From Variovorax sp. PBL-E5 (lineage in GTDB: Bacteria; Pseudomonadota; Gammaproteobacteria; Burkholderiales; Burkholderiaceae_C), in NCBI RefSeq assembly GCF_901827185.1, contig NZ_LR594672.1, positions 496,001-560,000 on the forward strand: DNA of 64,000 bases. Reading direction: 5' to 3'. Positions 40,721 through 49,397 of this stretch are shown here, one piece after another. Made by a program: the position numbers and the translations under genes. Every line of letters begins with the position of its first letter. Position 1 is the stretch's first letter. A model generated the notes under the pieces. It saw only the letters and a list, made by a program, of their open reading frames with translations, did no database searches and was not told the DNA's origin.

Positions 40721-42574
40721 CTATCGGGTCGCCCTGACCTGGCGGACCAGTTCAAGGACCCGGGTACCGTCAACGGTCTCGTCCCGCAGCAGTTCATCCG
40801 TCAGCGCATCCAAGGCGCCCCTGTACACACGAAGCAGCGCTTTTCCGGTCTCGCTGAGCGATTTCAGCAGGATGTCGGCCTGCCGCACCGCGGCGGTCAC
40901 GTGTTGAGCCGCATGCTGAGCGGGGAGGGCCCCAAGGCTGAAGAGGGAGCCGTCGGCGCCGAACCCGTACCGACCAACCATGTCCAGCGCCAGCTTTGAT
41001 GCCTCCTGCAGGTCATGGGACGCCCCGCTCGAGGCCTCCGCGAAGACCTCGAGCTCGGCATTCCGGCCGCCAAGCAGCATGACGATGTGGTTCTCCATGT
41101 CGCTGCGCAGCATGAGCGTCTTGTCTTCATCCTGCGTCACCAGGGTGACGCCGAGCGCCCCACCCCGCGGGAGGATGGTCACCTTCTCCACGTTCCCGTA
41201 ACTCAGCACGGCTGCCGTAATGGCGTGTCCAGCCTCGTGGACGGCAATGTATGCCCGCTCCTCGTCACTCAAGGCGCGTTCGGCGCCGTTGAGCTCACCA
41301 ATGCGCGTGGTCTCCACGGATTCCACAAAGTGGTGCATCTCTACGCCGCTGCTGGCGTGTCGGCCGGCAACAATCGCCGCGTGATTGACGATGTGGGCAA
41401 TTGTCGCCGGGGACAAGCCTGTCGTCAGGCGGGCGAGCTGGTCCCAATCCATGGGGCCGTGCAGCTTCAGCTTCTTGCCGTACAGCTTGAAGATTTCAGC
41501 GCGGTCACGAACGTCCGGGTGCCTGACGGTCACGCGGCGGTCAAAGCGGCCTTCGCGTAGGAGTGCCTCGTCCAGGTTTTCCGCCAGGTTGGTGGCGCCG
41601 ACCACAATGACGCCTTCGTTGGACGCAAAGCCGTCCATCTCGACCAGCACCTGGTTGATGATGCGGTTCGATTCGGACTCCACCGGGCCGGACCCGCTGC
41701 TCGTGCGCTTGGCGATGCCGTCGATTTCGTCGATGAAGAGGATGCAGGGGGCGTTCTTGCGAGCAAGCTCGAAGACACCTTTCACCTTCTGCACGCCTAC
41801 GCCATAGAACTTCGAAGTGAACTCGCCGCCGTTGATGGCGATGAAGCTCGCCCCGCATTCGCCGGCTAGGGCCTTGGCCAGCAGCGTTTTGCCCACGCCA
41901 GGCCCGCCTAGCGCCAGCACGCCGCAGGGTGGGCGCCCGCCAAGGGCCGAGAACCGTTTGGGGTCCTTGAGGTAGGCGACCACGTCCTTGAGCGCGTTCT
42001 TGGCCTCCATGGCACCAATCACGTCATCGAATCGAATTCCCGTGGGCTGCTCGACAAGGGTTGCATTCCCGCCAAGCTCCTTGCGCACCAGGAAGACAAG
42101 GCCCCCGATGAGGAGCAACGGCAGCAGCAGACCGGCCACGTCGCGCGCGGTCCCGAGCCATGCACCCTCCACGTCGGGCGAGCCTACCTTGGAGTTGGGC
42201 AGCACGACCAGCTGGAACGGCTTTTTCTCGGGGTTTTTTGCCTCGCCGACCGCCAGAGCCGCGAACGAGCCCCGACCGTCGACCACGAAGTACTTTTCCC
42301 CGGAGGTCGTGGCGACCAGGATACCGCTTCCGGCGATACCCACCGCGGAGACCTTGTCTGCGCGGAGGTCGCTCAGAAGCTCCGAGCCGTCCTTCTCGAC
42401 CTTGGACCATTCCTCGGGGGCTGCCCGCATCTGCTGCGCTACGCCGGTGAGCTCGGGGGCCTTCGGTTCATCCTTCTTGAGGAAATAGGCCGAGGTGGCG
42501 GCTACCGCGGCAAGGGCAAGGCCGAGAGCGACATTGCGAAGGAGAGAGCGGACTGGTTTCGAAAGTGGCTTCAT
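40721..42574 (-). CDS. FtsH-like ATP-dependent zinc metalloprotease
   Basis: A 617-residue protein from ATG 42574. Membrane segments at about 14-32 and 125-145 flank a periplasmic domain. The AAA module has Walker A GGPGVGKT (about 222-229), Walker B ILFIDEID (about 275), a pore FYG motif and an EGRFDRR arginine finger. The peptidase has HEAGH at 446-450 and the third ligand in SHDLQEAS. All catalytic residues are present. It degrades membrane and soluble proteins. It is probably a second FtsH besides the chromosomal one and is divergent in its N-terminal part. Confidence 0.9.
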   Translation of the reverse strand: MKPLSKPVRSLLRNVALGLALAAVAATSAYFLKKDEPKAPELTGVAQQMRAAPEEWSKVEKDGSELLSDLRADKVSAVGIAGSGILVATTSGEKYFVVDGRGSFAALAVGEAKNPEKKPFQLVVLPNSKVGSPDVEGAWLGTARDVAGLLLPLLLIGGLVFLVRKELGGNATLVEQPTGIRFDDVIGAMEAKNALKDVVAYLKDPKRFSALGGRPPCGVLALGGPGVGKTLLAKALAGECGASFIAINGGEFTSKFYGVGVQKVKGVFELARKNAPCILFIDEIDGIAKRTSSGSGPVESESNRIINQVLVEMDGFASNEGVIVVGATNLAENLDEALLREGRFDRRVTVRHPDVRDRAEIFKLYGKKLKLHGPMDWDQLARLTTGLSPATIAHIVNHAAIVAGRHASSGVEMHHFVESVETTRIGELNGAERALSDEERAYIAVHEAGHAITAAVLSYGNVEKVTILPRGGALGVTLVTQDEDKTLMLRSDMENHIVMLLGGRNAELEVFAEASSGASHDLQEASKLALDMVGRYGFGADGSLFSLGALPAQHAAQHVTAAVRQADILLKSLSETGKALLRVYRGALDALTDELLRDETVDGTRVLELVRQVRATR

Positions 42575-42590
42575 GGAGCAGGGGCCTGGG

Positions 42591-42613
42591 TGAGGCCAAC
42601 CTGTAGCCAGCGC
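42591..42613 (-). promoter_or_regulatory. promoter-like element CGCGCTGGCTACAGG
   Basis: Minus strand: ATAAACGCGCTGGCTACAGG lies about 20-40 bases before the protease start. A nearly identical element stands before the AI-2E permease gene (44891-44909). CTACAG replaces CTACAC. Confidence 0.5.
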
Positions 42614-42839
42614 GTTTATGCCGCAGGGCAATATGCGCTTTAGACCGGCCCTGCCGGCCTCGGCCGCGCCGAACCAAGGAATTTCGTTGCGCGAACGCAC
42701 TGGATACTTCAGTATTCGGCTCGGCAGGAGTGCGTGCGCCCGCCAACTGGACGGCAGGAGTGGTTTCGACCAGCCAGCGGCGCGCTGTCCAGCCTTAGCA
42801 CGCAACGACTACTGCGACAGACAAGGATGGAGGTGGCGT

Positions 42840-43748
42840 ATGGCAACTGGCCCCAGAACAGGCCTTGACGAGTTCATGGACGACGTAAAGCGCGTCCGGA
42901 AAATGGCCTTTGTGGCCGCGGGCGGGCTGCTGGCTATTCCCCTGGGGGTTGGTCTCGCGGGCTTCAGCCCGCCCTGGCCGCCTGGACCAGGTCTCACCGT
43001 CATGACCTCGCTCGTGGAACTTGTGGTCCTCGTCGTGGTGTTCCAGTTACTCCATAGGGCGGAACGCTCCACGGCGAACAAAGTCGTTGTGGCGTCGGCG
43101 GTGCTGGTCTTTCTCTTCAGCATCCTCCACCTCGTGCTCAATGCCGCCTTCGTCTACCCGATACCGAACAACGACAACCGGGTCGTCATGGGCTGTGGCC
43201 TCACTGACAATGCCAGGCTGATTCTCAAGGGCGACGGGCAGACCCCAACGGACGAGTGTCCAGGCGAGTTCACTCAACTGCTGTCTGCCTCACAGTACGA
43301 ACCCGAGAAAATATGGACGCGGTTCTCCCTCACAGGCATAAAGGCCGCGCTGGTACTTACCTGGCTGGGCGCCTTTGCCTCGCTTGCATCAATGGTCGGG
43401 GTATTTGTATCGTTTCAGCGGAGGCAGCCGGCACAGCCCGAAGGGCCGCCCGCTCCTACAGAACCGCCCGAGACCGGGGACACCGCTAAGCCCAAGGTAC
43501 CAAGACCGGCGAAAAGGAAAGCGCCGAGGGCAGCCAAGCCCGAAACGGTTGCGCCGCAGGCTTCCGGGACGTCAAACAAGCCCGAGAGCACGGCGCGACC
43601 CGTACCGGACAAGCCCAACCCCGCCACCGCCGCAGCGATGGCGGAAGCTCGGGAGTCAGGCCGCGAGCGCTTCGAGACACCTGAAGGTCTTTTTGATGCG
43701 CTCGAAAGCGGGCCCGGCCCCAAAGAAAATGCACGCAAGCCTTCCTAG
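42840..43748 (+). CDS. hypothetical membrane protein with Pro/Lys-rich tail
   Basis: A 302-residue protein starting at ATG 42840 behind GGAGGTGGCGT. It has about four membrane segments (residues 22-42, 53-70, 78-100, 160-185), with a loop holding two Cys (CGL, DEC) between the third and fourth. A long Pro/Lys/Ala-rich cytoplasmic tail follows (residues 195-302). No family is recognised. Confidence 0.7.
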   Translation: MATGPRTGLDEFMDDVKRVRKMAFVAAGGLLAIPLGVGLAGFSPPWPPGPGLTVMTSLVELVVLVVVFQLLHRAERSTANKVVVASAVLVFLFSILHLVLNAAFVYPIPNNDNRVVMGCGLTDNARLILKGDGQTPTDECPGEFTQLLSASQYEPEKIWTRFSLTGIKAALVLTWLGAFASLASMVGVFVSFQRRQPAQPEGPPAPTEPPETGDTAKPKVPRPAKRKAPRAAKPETVAPQASGTSNKPESTARPVPDKPNPATAAAMAEARESGRERFETPEGLFDALESGPGPKENARKPS

Positions 43749-43850
43749 AAGCTCTTCGTTCACCAAGCAGTTCCACAAGGATTGGACCAGCCTGACCCTC
43801 TCTGGATGGCACGACATGAGCCGGCCGAAGGAGGCGACGTTGACCGGCGC

Positions 43851-44867
43851 CTAAGGCTTGGCTGCCGCGCGCAGGTAGTGAAACAGCACTGTCATCAAGA
43901 AGGGCCCCACGAATAGGCCGATGATGCCCATCGTCGACACCCCGCCAAGCAGCCCAAAAAGTACTGCCAGGAAGGGGAGCTCCACCGACGCGCCGATGAT
44001 GCGTGGGCGAACGAACTTGTCGACAAGGAACAGCTCCACAGTCCCCCAAAGCGCGAGTCCGAGCGCCGCGGCGGTGCTGCCTTTTGCAAGCAAGACGAGG
44101 CTCACCGTGATGAAGGAGAGCGGAGCGCCCCCTGGAATCAGGGCAAGATAGCCGGTCAGGACGGCCAAGAGGACCGGCATCGGAGCGCCGGCGATGGCGT
44201 AGGCGATGCCCAGCACCACGCCCTCGAGGAGGGCAACGGAGCCTAGGCCCAGCGCGGTTCCGCGCAGGGACAGGGGAAGCAGGCGACGTACGACCGCATA
44301 TTCGGCAGGCAGCAGCTTGGCTCCAGCGGCGTCGAGATGCTTCACGATGACCGAGGCGTTCAGCTGGAAGACCACGAAGGTCAGCAGGCTCAGCAGGATG
44401 TAAAACGCATTGGCTGCAAGGCCGGCGCCTATCCCGCCCAGCTTGCCGGTGGCGTTGAGCACCGAGGTGCCGGACACCTGGCTGACCATCTCGAGCAGAG
44501 CGCCAGGCGCAGACAGATGCGCACCCCACCAGGCGGCCGCCTGCCCGCCAAAGAGGGGAAGACGCTGCAGCCAGTCCGGAGAAGGCAGCCCCGTGGCATT
44601 CAATTGATGGACGTACCGCGAGGCGGCCGCGACTTCAGGGCTCAGCGCATCGATGACCGCGAGCGCTGGCAACCCGAAACCCAGCAACAGGCCCATGCCG
44701 ACTGTGGCCACTGCACCACCATTCGAAAAGCCACGCCGTTCGAGCTTTTGGACGAGGGGCCAGGTTGCGATGGCGAGCACGCCGCCCCAGGCGAGCGACG
44801 GGAGAAAGTGCTGAAGCTGGTACAGCAAAGCGACCAGAAGGGCGGTGGACAGGCAAAAGCGTTTCAT
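43851..44867 (-). CDS. AI-2E family permease
   Basis: A 338-residue polytopic protein with about eight membrane segments and the family's PGGAPLSFITVSLVL, LFLVDKFVRPRIIG and GGVSTMGIIGLFVGPF stretches near the C-terminus. AI-2E (PF01594) members export autoinducer-2 or act in ion exchange; the substrate here is unknown. ATG 44867 with GGAG seven bases upstream is preferred over 44888, which sits on the promoter element. Confidence 0.85.
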   Translation of the reverse strand: MKRFCLSTALLVALLYQLQHFLPSLAWGGVLAIATWPLVQKLERRGFSNGGAVATVGMGLLLGFGLPALAVIDALSPEVAAASRYVHQLNATGLPSPDWLQRLPLFGGQAAAWWGAHLSAPGALLEMVSQVSGTSVLNATGKLGGIGAGLAANAFYILLSLLTFVVFQLNASVIVKHLDAAGAKLLPAEYAVVRRLLPLSLRGTALGLGSVALLEGVVLGIAYAIAGAPMPVLLAVLTGYLALIPGGAPLSFITVSLVLLAKGSTAAALGLALWGTVELFLVDKFVRPRIIGASVELPFLAVLFGLLGGVSTMGIIGLFVGPFLMTVLFHYLRAAAKP

Positions 44868-44890
44868 GATGGCTCCGAGAGTGGCCACCC

Positions 44891-44909
44891 CTGTAGCCAG
44901 CGCGCTTTA
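44891..44909 (-). promoter_or_regulatory. promoter-like element CGCGCTGGCTACAGG
   Basis: Minus strand: CTAAAGCGCGCTGGCTACAGG-like element, the twin of the one before the FtsH-like gene. It lies about 25 bases ahead of the permease start. Confidence 0.5.
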
Positions 44910-44937
44910 GCTTTCGGCTCGGGCATCTAAAACGCTT

Positions 44938-44946
44938 TGCTATAAT
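44938..44946 (+). promoter_or_regulatory. extended -10 promoter of trpS
   Basis: TGCTATAAT is a perfect extended -10 box. No -35 consensus is seen 16-18 bases upstream. Transcription should begin near 44953, almost at the leader-peptide ATG. Confidence 0.7.
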
Positions 44947-44953
44947 GCTTATC

Positions 44954-44998
44954 ATGAATCGCAAGTCCCTCATCGCTTTTTCCTGGTGGCACGGCTAA
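44954..44998 (+). CDS. Trp-Trp leader peptide of trpS
   Basis: Fourteen codons, MNRKSLIAFSWWHG then TAA, with two adjacent Trp codons near the end. It has no ribosome site and starts about where the transcript should begin, so it may be translated leaderless. It is followed by the mutually exclusive hairpins of the attenuator. Confidence 0.75.
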   Translation: MNRKSLIAFSWWHG

Positions 44999-45060
44999 CC
45001 CCGGCGGCCACATCCTTGCGTTTTCTTCTCTGTGATGCCGCCAGCTTTGGCGGCATTTCT
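44985..45060 (+). promoter_or_regulatory. ribosome-mediated transcription attenuator of trpS
   Basis: Region 1: GTGGC (44986-44990), inside the Trp codons, can pair with GCCAC (45007-45011) of region 2. Region 2: GGCGG and CATC (45003-45014) can pair with GATG and CCGCC (45034-45042), an antiterminator. Regions 3-4: ATGCCGCCA/TGGCGGCAT (45035-45043 and 45048-45056), a nine-base stem with a GCTT loop, then TTCTGTCT, the terminator. A ribosome stalled at Trp codons would favour 2:3 and allow trpS expression. Confidence 0.75.
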
Positions 45061-45106
45061 GTCTCGACCTTTGCTGGCGGCGTCCGACCACTTTCGGAGC
45101 TTTCCA

Positions 45107-46138
45107 ATGCAAACGTCTTCTTCTGTTCCTTCTCTCCCGTCCCGGACAGTCGTCCTCACAGGTGACCGGCCCACAGGCCCACTCCACCTGGGTCACTACG
45201 TCGGTTCCCTGCGTGCACGCGTCGAGCTGCAGCACACGGCAGACCAGTTCATCCTGCTGGCAGATATGCAGGCGCTGACGGACAACTTCGCCGACCCCCA
45301 AAAGGTCACGCGCAACGTGCTCGAGGTGGCGCTCGACTACCTGGCTGTCGGCATCGACCCGGCGAGGTCGACCATCTTCATCCAATCCCAAGTGCCCGAG
45401 CTGGCGGAGCTCAACATGCTGCTGCTCAACCTCGTTACGGTTTCTCGCCTCGAGCGTAATCCGACCATCCGTCGGGAAATCAACCTGCGAGGCTTTGAGC
45501 GCGACATTCCGGCGGGCTTTCTGACGTACCCTGTCAGCCAAGCAGCAGACATTACCGCCTTTAAAGCGACCGTGGTCCCCGTGGGAGACGACCAGCTGCC
45601 GATGATTGAGCAGACCAACGAGTTGGTGCACCGCATGAACGCCATTGCCGGCAAGGAGGTGCTGCTCGAGTGCAGGGCCATGCTTTCGAGCGTGAGCCGA
45701 CTGCCCGGCATCGACGGCAAGGCCAAGATGAGCAAGTCGCTTGGCAACAGCATCGCGATTGGCGCCAGCCCGGCGGAAATCAGCGCCGCCGTCAAGAAGA
45801 TGTTTACCGACCCAAACCACCTGCGCGTCGAGGACCCAGGTCAGGTCGAGGGAAACGTGGTGTTCTCGTTTCTCGACGCCTTTGAGCCCGACCAAGCCGC
45901 CCTGGTCGAGCTCAAGGCGCACTACCGGCGCGGCGGCCTTGGAGACGGTGTTCTCAAGAAGCGCCTGGACGCGCTTCTGCAGGATGCGCTCGCACCCATT
46001 CGCGCGCGCCGAGAAGCTCTGGCGACAGACCGCGGCGCTGTACTTGAGGTTCTGCGTCAGGGTACGGAGGCTGCCCGCGCGAGGGCAGCGCTGACGCTGG
46101 GGGAGGTGAAGCGCGCGCTGGGCTTGTCGTACTTCTGA
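45107..46138 (+). CDS. trpS: tryptophanyl-tRNA synthetase
   Basis: A 343-residue class I synthetase. The first signature is HLGH at residues 27-30 ([10 protein letters not shown]), the second KMSKS at 207-211. The Trp/ATP region reads [12 protein letters not shown] and [11 protein letters not shown]. It charges tRNA-Trp. GGAGCTTTCCA places the start at ATG 45107. In accessory DNA it may be a second, drug-resistant or stress-inducible copy, as known for indolmycin-resistant TrpS enzymes (inference). An attenuator controls it. Confidence 0.93.
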   Translation: MQTSSSVPSLPSRTVVLTGDRPTGPLHLGHYVGSLRARVELQHTADQFILLADMQALTDNFADPQKVTRNVLEVALDYLAVGIDPARSTIFIQSQVPELAELNMLLLNLVTVSRLERNPTIRREINLRGFERDIPAGFLTYPVSQAADITAFKATVVPVGDDQLPMIEQTNELVHRMNAIAGKEVLLECRAMLSSVSRLPGIDGKAKMSKSLGNSIAIGASPAEISAAVKKMFTDPNHLRVEDPGQVEGNVVFSFLDAFEPDQAALVELKAHYRRGGLGDGVLKKRLDALLQDALAPIRARREALATDRGAVLEVLRQGTEAARARAALTLGEVKRALGLSYF

Positions 46139-46281
46139 ACGCCCGCGGCCTTATATACGATTGGAAGGCTGGACAGCGCCGGGCTTAAAAGCTAAAATGC
46201 ATCTTCACACACCAGCGCCTCTATAACACAACGCTGCCCCAGCGCGGCACGCCCTCCGAAAACAAGAAAGATTTTAAATCC

Positions 46282-46998
46282 ATGGCCCGAGTTGCGCGCA
46301 AGCAAGCTGCCCCCAAGACCTGCCCGCCGCTGGCTGAACTCCTGCAAGAGGTGTCCGAGTCGGTCTACTTCAACGGCGAAAGCCCGCTCCGCCTGAACAC
46401 CGATGCGGTCCGCGCAGACTGCCCGCTGCACCTGGTCATCGGAGACAACGGCGCCGGCAAGAGCTTCCTTGTCCAGGTCCTGAGCGCCTACGCGCGGTCC
46501 GACGACTGCACGCCCCTCCAGATTTCGATGGCTTACCGCACGCGAGCAGGTATCGAGCGGGCCTTCATGTACGGCTCGGACGAGGACCATAGCACCGGCC
46601 TCAACAGCATCGGCGTCGTCAGGCGCGCTATCAGCTCCATGCAAGGCTGGGGCTCGAAGGCGCACATCGCCCTTTTCGACGAGCCAGACACGGGCCTATC
46701 GGACCGCTATGCCCATCCGTTGGGAGCGCTCATCGCCCAGTTTGCGACCGCGCCGGCGGATGGCACAAAGGGCGTTCTCATCATCACGCACAGCCGAGCT
46801 TTGGTGCGAGGCGCCCTGGGCGTCCTCGAGCAAGGTGGGCACGAGCCATCAGTCGCATTCGTAGGAAGCCGCTACTCGTCGCTTGACCAGTTCCTGGGAG
46901 AGACGGCGCCGGCCACCGTCGAGGAGATGCTCGAGGTCGAAGGTAGTGCACATACGACCTGGCGGTGCATCTCCAAAATGCTCGAGCCCCGGAAATAG
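46282..46998 (+). CDS. ABC-type ATPase
   Basis: A 238-residue AAA ATPase. Walker A IGDNGAGKS is at about residues 54-62, Walker B IALFDEPDTGLSD at about 130-142, and ITHSRALV carries the switch His. There is no canonical signature beyond LNSIGVV, no membrane span and no hinge. It resembles the stand-alone ATPase at 10766 in architecture but is shorter. The role is unknown; defence or recombination are possible. Confidence 0.75.
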   Translation: MARVARKQAAPKTCPPLAELLQEVSESVYFNGESPLRLNTDAVRADCPLHLVIGDNGAGKSFLVQVLSAYARSDDCTPLQISMAYRTRAGIERAFMYGSDEDHSTGLNSIGVVRRAISSMQGWGSKAHIALFDEPDTGLSDRYAHPLGALIAQFATAPADGTKGVLIITHSRALVRGALGVLEQGGHEPSVAFVGSRYSSLDQFLGETAPATVEEMLEVEGSAHTTWRCISKMLEPRK

Positions 46999-47071
46999 CG
47001 GGCAGGCTGAGCACAAGCGGGATTGGCATGTTCAGGGTCGAGGGCGTGGACGCCTAAGACGTGGTGGGCCA

Positions 47072-47116
47072 ACAAAGAAACCTTCGCGGGGCATGTGCTC
47101 CGCGAAGGCTTTTGCT
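47072..47116. terminator. bidirectional intrinsic terminator
   Basis: CCTTCGCGG/CCGCGAAGG arms with CTTTTG on the plus side and TTTCTTTG on the minus side, between convergent genes. Confidence 0.8.
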
Positions 47117-47119
47117 CAA

Positions 47120-47410
47120 TCAGGTCTTCGAGTCTGCCTCCGGCGGCGTGGGCTCGAACGAGCCGTCTCGCCAATCTCGCACCAGCCCCTGCATCTGGTC
47201 ACCCATTGCGTTGAATCGTTCGACAAGGTCGATGGTCAGGCACAGCGCCTGCATCAGGTCATGGTACGACATGTCCGAAACCCGAAGCGCGGGTGCGCCT
47301 GGCGCGCAAAACTGGTACTCGGTCGGGTCGAGCCTCGTCTCCAGGTAATCGGGGCGCAGCTCCGCCGGAACTGCTTTTGCGGGCAGGGCATCGATGATTT
47401 TTGTAGGCAT
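47120..47410 (-). CDS. hypothetical small protein
   Basis: A 96-residue soluble protein from ATG 47410 (MPTKIIDALPAKAVPAEL...). The centre is helical (HDLMQALCLTIDLVERFNA), the end acidic. No domain is recognised. It has its own promoter module and terminator. Confidence 0.7.
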   Translation of the reverse strand: MPTKIIDALPAKAVPAELRPDYLETRLDPTEYQFCAPGAPALRVSDMSYHDLMQALCLTIDLVERFNAMGDQMQGLVRDWRDGSFEPTPPEADSKT

Positions 47411-47426
47411 ACAGGTCTTTCGCGTT

Positions 47427-47446
47427 GTGGTCCTGCTGCGGTGTAG
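47427..47446 (-). promoter_or_regulatory. CTANAC-N6-AGGACCAC promoter module
   Basis: Minus strand: CTACAC, six bases, AGGACCAC, 17 bases upstream of the 96-residue protein gene. Confidence 0.6.
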
Positions 47447-47504
47447 CGAGCGAGGCCGCCCGGTTGGGCGGCTTGAGCGACAGGGCAGGGCTCGCGTGCC
47501 CGAG

Positions 47505-49127
47505 CTAGAGCTGGGCCGGAGCAATCCGAACGAGCAAGGTCAGCCCATCCCGGTATGGAAAGTCCTGATGCTCGAAGATGTCCTTGCCTGTCCGCAAGAT
47601 GAAGCTGCGAGCAAAAGTAGCGGAAACCGCCATTCCCAGCTTACCGAGGACTTGCACGAACTCGTCTACCTCAGCCGCGTAGGCTTGATGCGGCGCATCT
47701 TGCCAGTCCCCTCCAATTCTCGTCGTGCCGTTGGCGATGCTCTTGCCCATCTCCCAGACGTTCGCAAAGTTTTCGATGGCGTTCTCGATAGCACGGGCGA
47801 CGTCAGGTGTGGCGCCAGCAGGCCGGCCGAACTTGATGCTGTCGGCAGCGCAGTAGTAGGCCCGCAACGCTTCACCCGACGCGACCCTGATGAACTCTGA
47901 CGGCGCCGGCGTAACGAAAAGCCGGCTGGGGTCCTCCAGCTTGAGGAACTTCGCCAATCTTGGCAGCAGCGGGCTCGGGAGCAGGCCCGTCAGCGCCGGA
48001 ACATCTTCATCGATTGAGGCGGCGAACTGCGGCCACCCGAGGCCTCGCTGCGCAAAGGCTTGCTCGACGAATCGAAGGTCGACGGAAGCAAGCGATGCAC
48101 TCGGAGTGCGCAGCCCCAGGAGCCGCTTCCCGCCACGGGTAGGCGGGGCCTCCTTGAAAATCCTACGCGCGCGCTGGTAACGGCGAAACAAGCTCGCGGC
48201 CTGTTCGACACCTAGGGGACGGCGCGACCCGCCGACTCCAACCATACCCTTGCGGACCTCGTACACGTGCCATGTCAGTGCCTCAGCGCCGCACAGCCAC
48301 GTCTGGCCATCGAACACCACGTCCCCGTGAAGCGGCTGGCCGTATCGCGCATCCGAGCGACGCGAGTGCTCAATCTCCAGCCAGCAGCCCAACTCGTCCC
48401 CCCGGGCGAACTCCGCGCCACCGCGCAGCACAACCAGCTCAGCGTTGCCGATGTCGTCGAAGGAGAGCAGGCTATCGTCCGCTCGCGAAATGCGTAGGTA
48501 GGCTGAAAGTGCGGCGAAGCCGTCGAGGATGGCGTCGTTTTCGACAAACCTCCGAAGTCCCTCCAGGGCCGTAGCGGCACCGTCCAGCCAGTGGGCGACT
48601 CCCTCGGCCGCCACCACCTCCAGCAGCACCGTCTCGCCTGCACGTTCGTGCCCCCGTGGCTCGAGCGCAGACAGGACCAGAGTGCCATCCACCAGGCCGA
48701 CCCAGTAGACCTTTGTCGGGTCCGCCTCTGCCCAGCGAGTGATGCAGGCTTGCATCAGCAGCTTGACTGAAGCCCAGTCCTCGTACAGCTCGCCGTCGGC
48801 GGCACCAAGCTGGCGGCAGAGAAGCCGGGGTGCCACGGCATTGTGAATAGGCAGCAGGTGCCAGCTCGGCTTGCCGAGGACACGGGCAATCGCCTGCTGT
48901 GCGTGGGTCAGCTTGAGCTTGATGTTCCTGGCCGCAAACTTCTGCTGCAACCAACGAGCCAACTCCTTCGCGTCGACATCGGTCGGGGGAGGAAGCCCTT
49001 CGAGCAGTTCCGCGGCAAGCGCTGGCGTGAACCAAGGCTTTTCGCGACGAACGAATTCCCAAAGCGCGAGTGCACGGGGGTCGGTGGACGGGAGCGCGGG
49101 ATTAAACGCGCGCGATTGAACGCTCAT
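47505..49127 (-). CDS. large hypothetical protein with glyoxalase-superfamily-type N-terminal motif
   Basis: A 540-residue soluble protein from ATG 49127, which has GGAG seven bases before it. At about residues 70-90 a LTHAQQAIARVLGKPSWHLL motif resembles the short N-terminal domain that is labelled glyoxalase superfamily in many plasmid proteins (family name recalled, not verified). The next gene upstream, at 49398-50459, carries the same motif. The rest has no recognisable domain. Confidence 0.7.
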   Translation of the reverse strand: MSVQSRAFNPALPSTDPRALALWEFVRREKPWFTPALAAELLEGLPPPTDVDAKELARWLQQKFAARNIKLKLTHAQQAIARVLGKPSWHLLPIHNAVAPRLLCRQLGAADGELYEDWASVKLLMQACITRWAEADPTKVYWVGLVDGTLVLSALEPRGHERAGETVLLEVVAAEGVAHWLDGAATALEGLRRFVENDAILDGFAALSAYLRISRADDSLLSFDDIGNAELVVLRGGAEFARGDELGCWLEIEHSRRSDARYGQPLHGDVVFDGQTWLCGAEALTWHVYEVRKGMVGVGGSRRPLGVEQAASLFRRYQRARRIFKEAPPTRGGKRLLGLRTPSASLASVDLRFVEQAFAQRGLGWPQFAASIDEDVPALTGLLPSPLLPRLAKFLKLEDPSRLFVTPAPSEFIRVASGEALRAYYCAADSIKFGRPAGATPDVARAIENAIENFANVWEMGKSIANGTTRIGGDWQDAPHQAYAAEVDEFVQVLGKLGMAVSATFARSFILRTGKDIFEHQDFPYRDGLTLLVRIAPAQL

Positions 49128-49139
49128 GGTCAACTCCAT

Positions 49140-49353
49140 CGAAGAGCTCGTCGAATGAGCGGCGCGCGTTACCCAGGCTCTTCAATAGAAAACCAGGCAA
49201 TGGTGTGGAAAACGAATTCTGACGCTGCTTTTTGCCGTGCCGGACACGGTCCGGTGCGCGCACTGACGGGGCAACTATCCCGAGGTCCCAACGAACCGTA
49301 AGGGAATGATACCGAGCCCCGTGCTGCCTCGTCAAGGAGCCGGCATGCGGTCG
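49140..49353. other. short gene-free gap with no clear signal
   Basis: About 210 bases upstream of the 540-residue protein gene. No promoter module of the CTANAC type and no obvious repeat was found. Confidence 0.4.
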
Positions 49354-49386
49354 CACAAGAAAAAGCCGCCCTGGGTAGGGCGGCTT
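49354..49386 (-). terminator. intrinsic terminator
   Basis: Minus strand: ten-base AAGCCGCCCT/AGGGCGGCTT arms then TTTTTCTTG, directly after the gene at 49398. Confidence 0.9.
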
Positions 49387-49397
49387 GTGAATGTCGA

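Noticed and set aside
44941..45106. T-box riboswitch ahead of trpS
   Set aside because: No T-box bulge or specifier-loop pattern is seen, and the Trp-Trp leader peptide explains the hairpins better.
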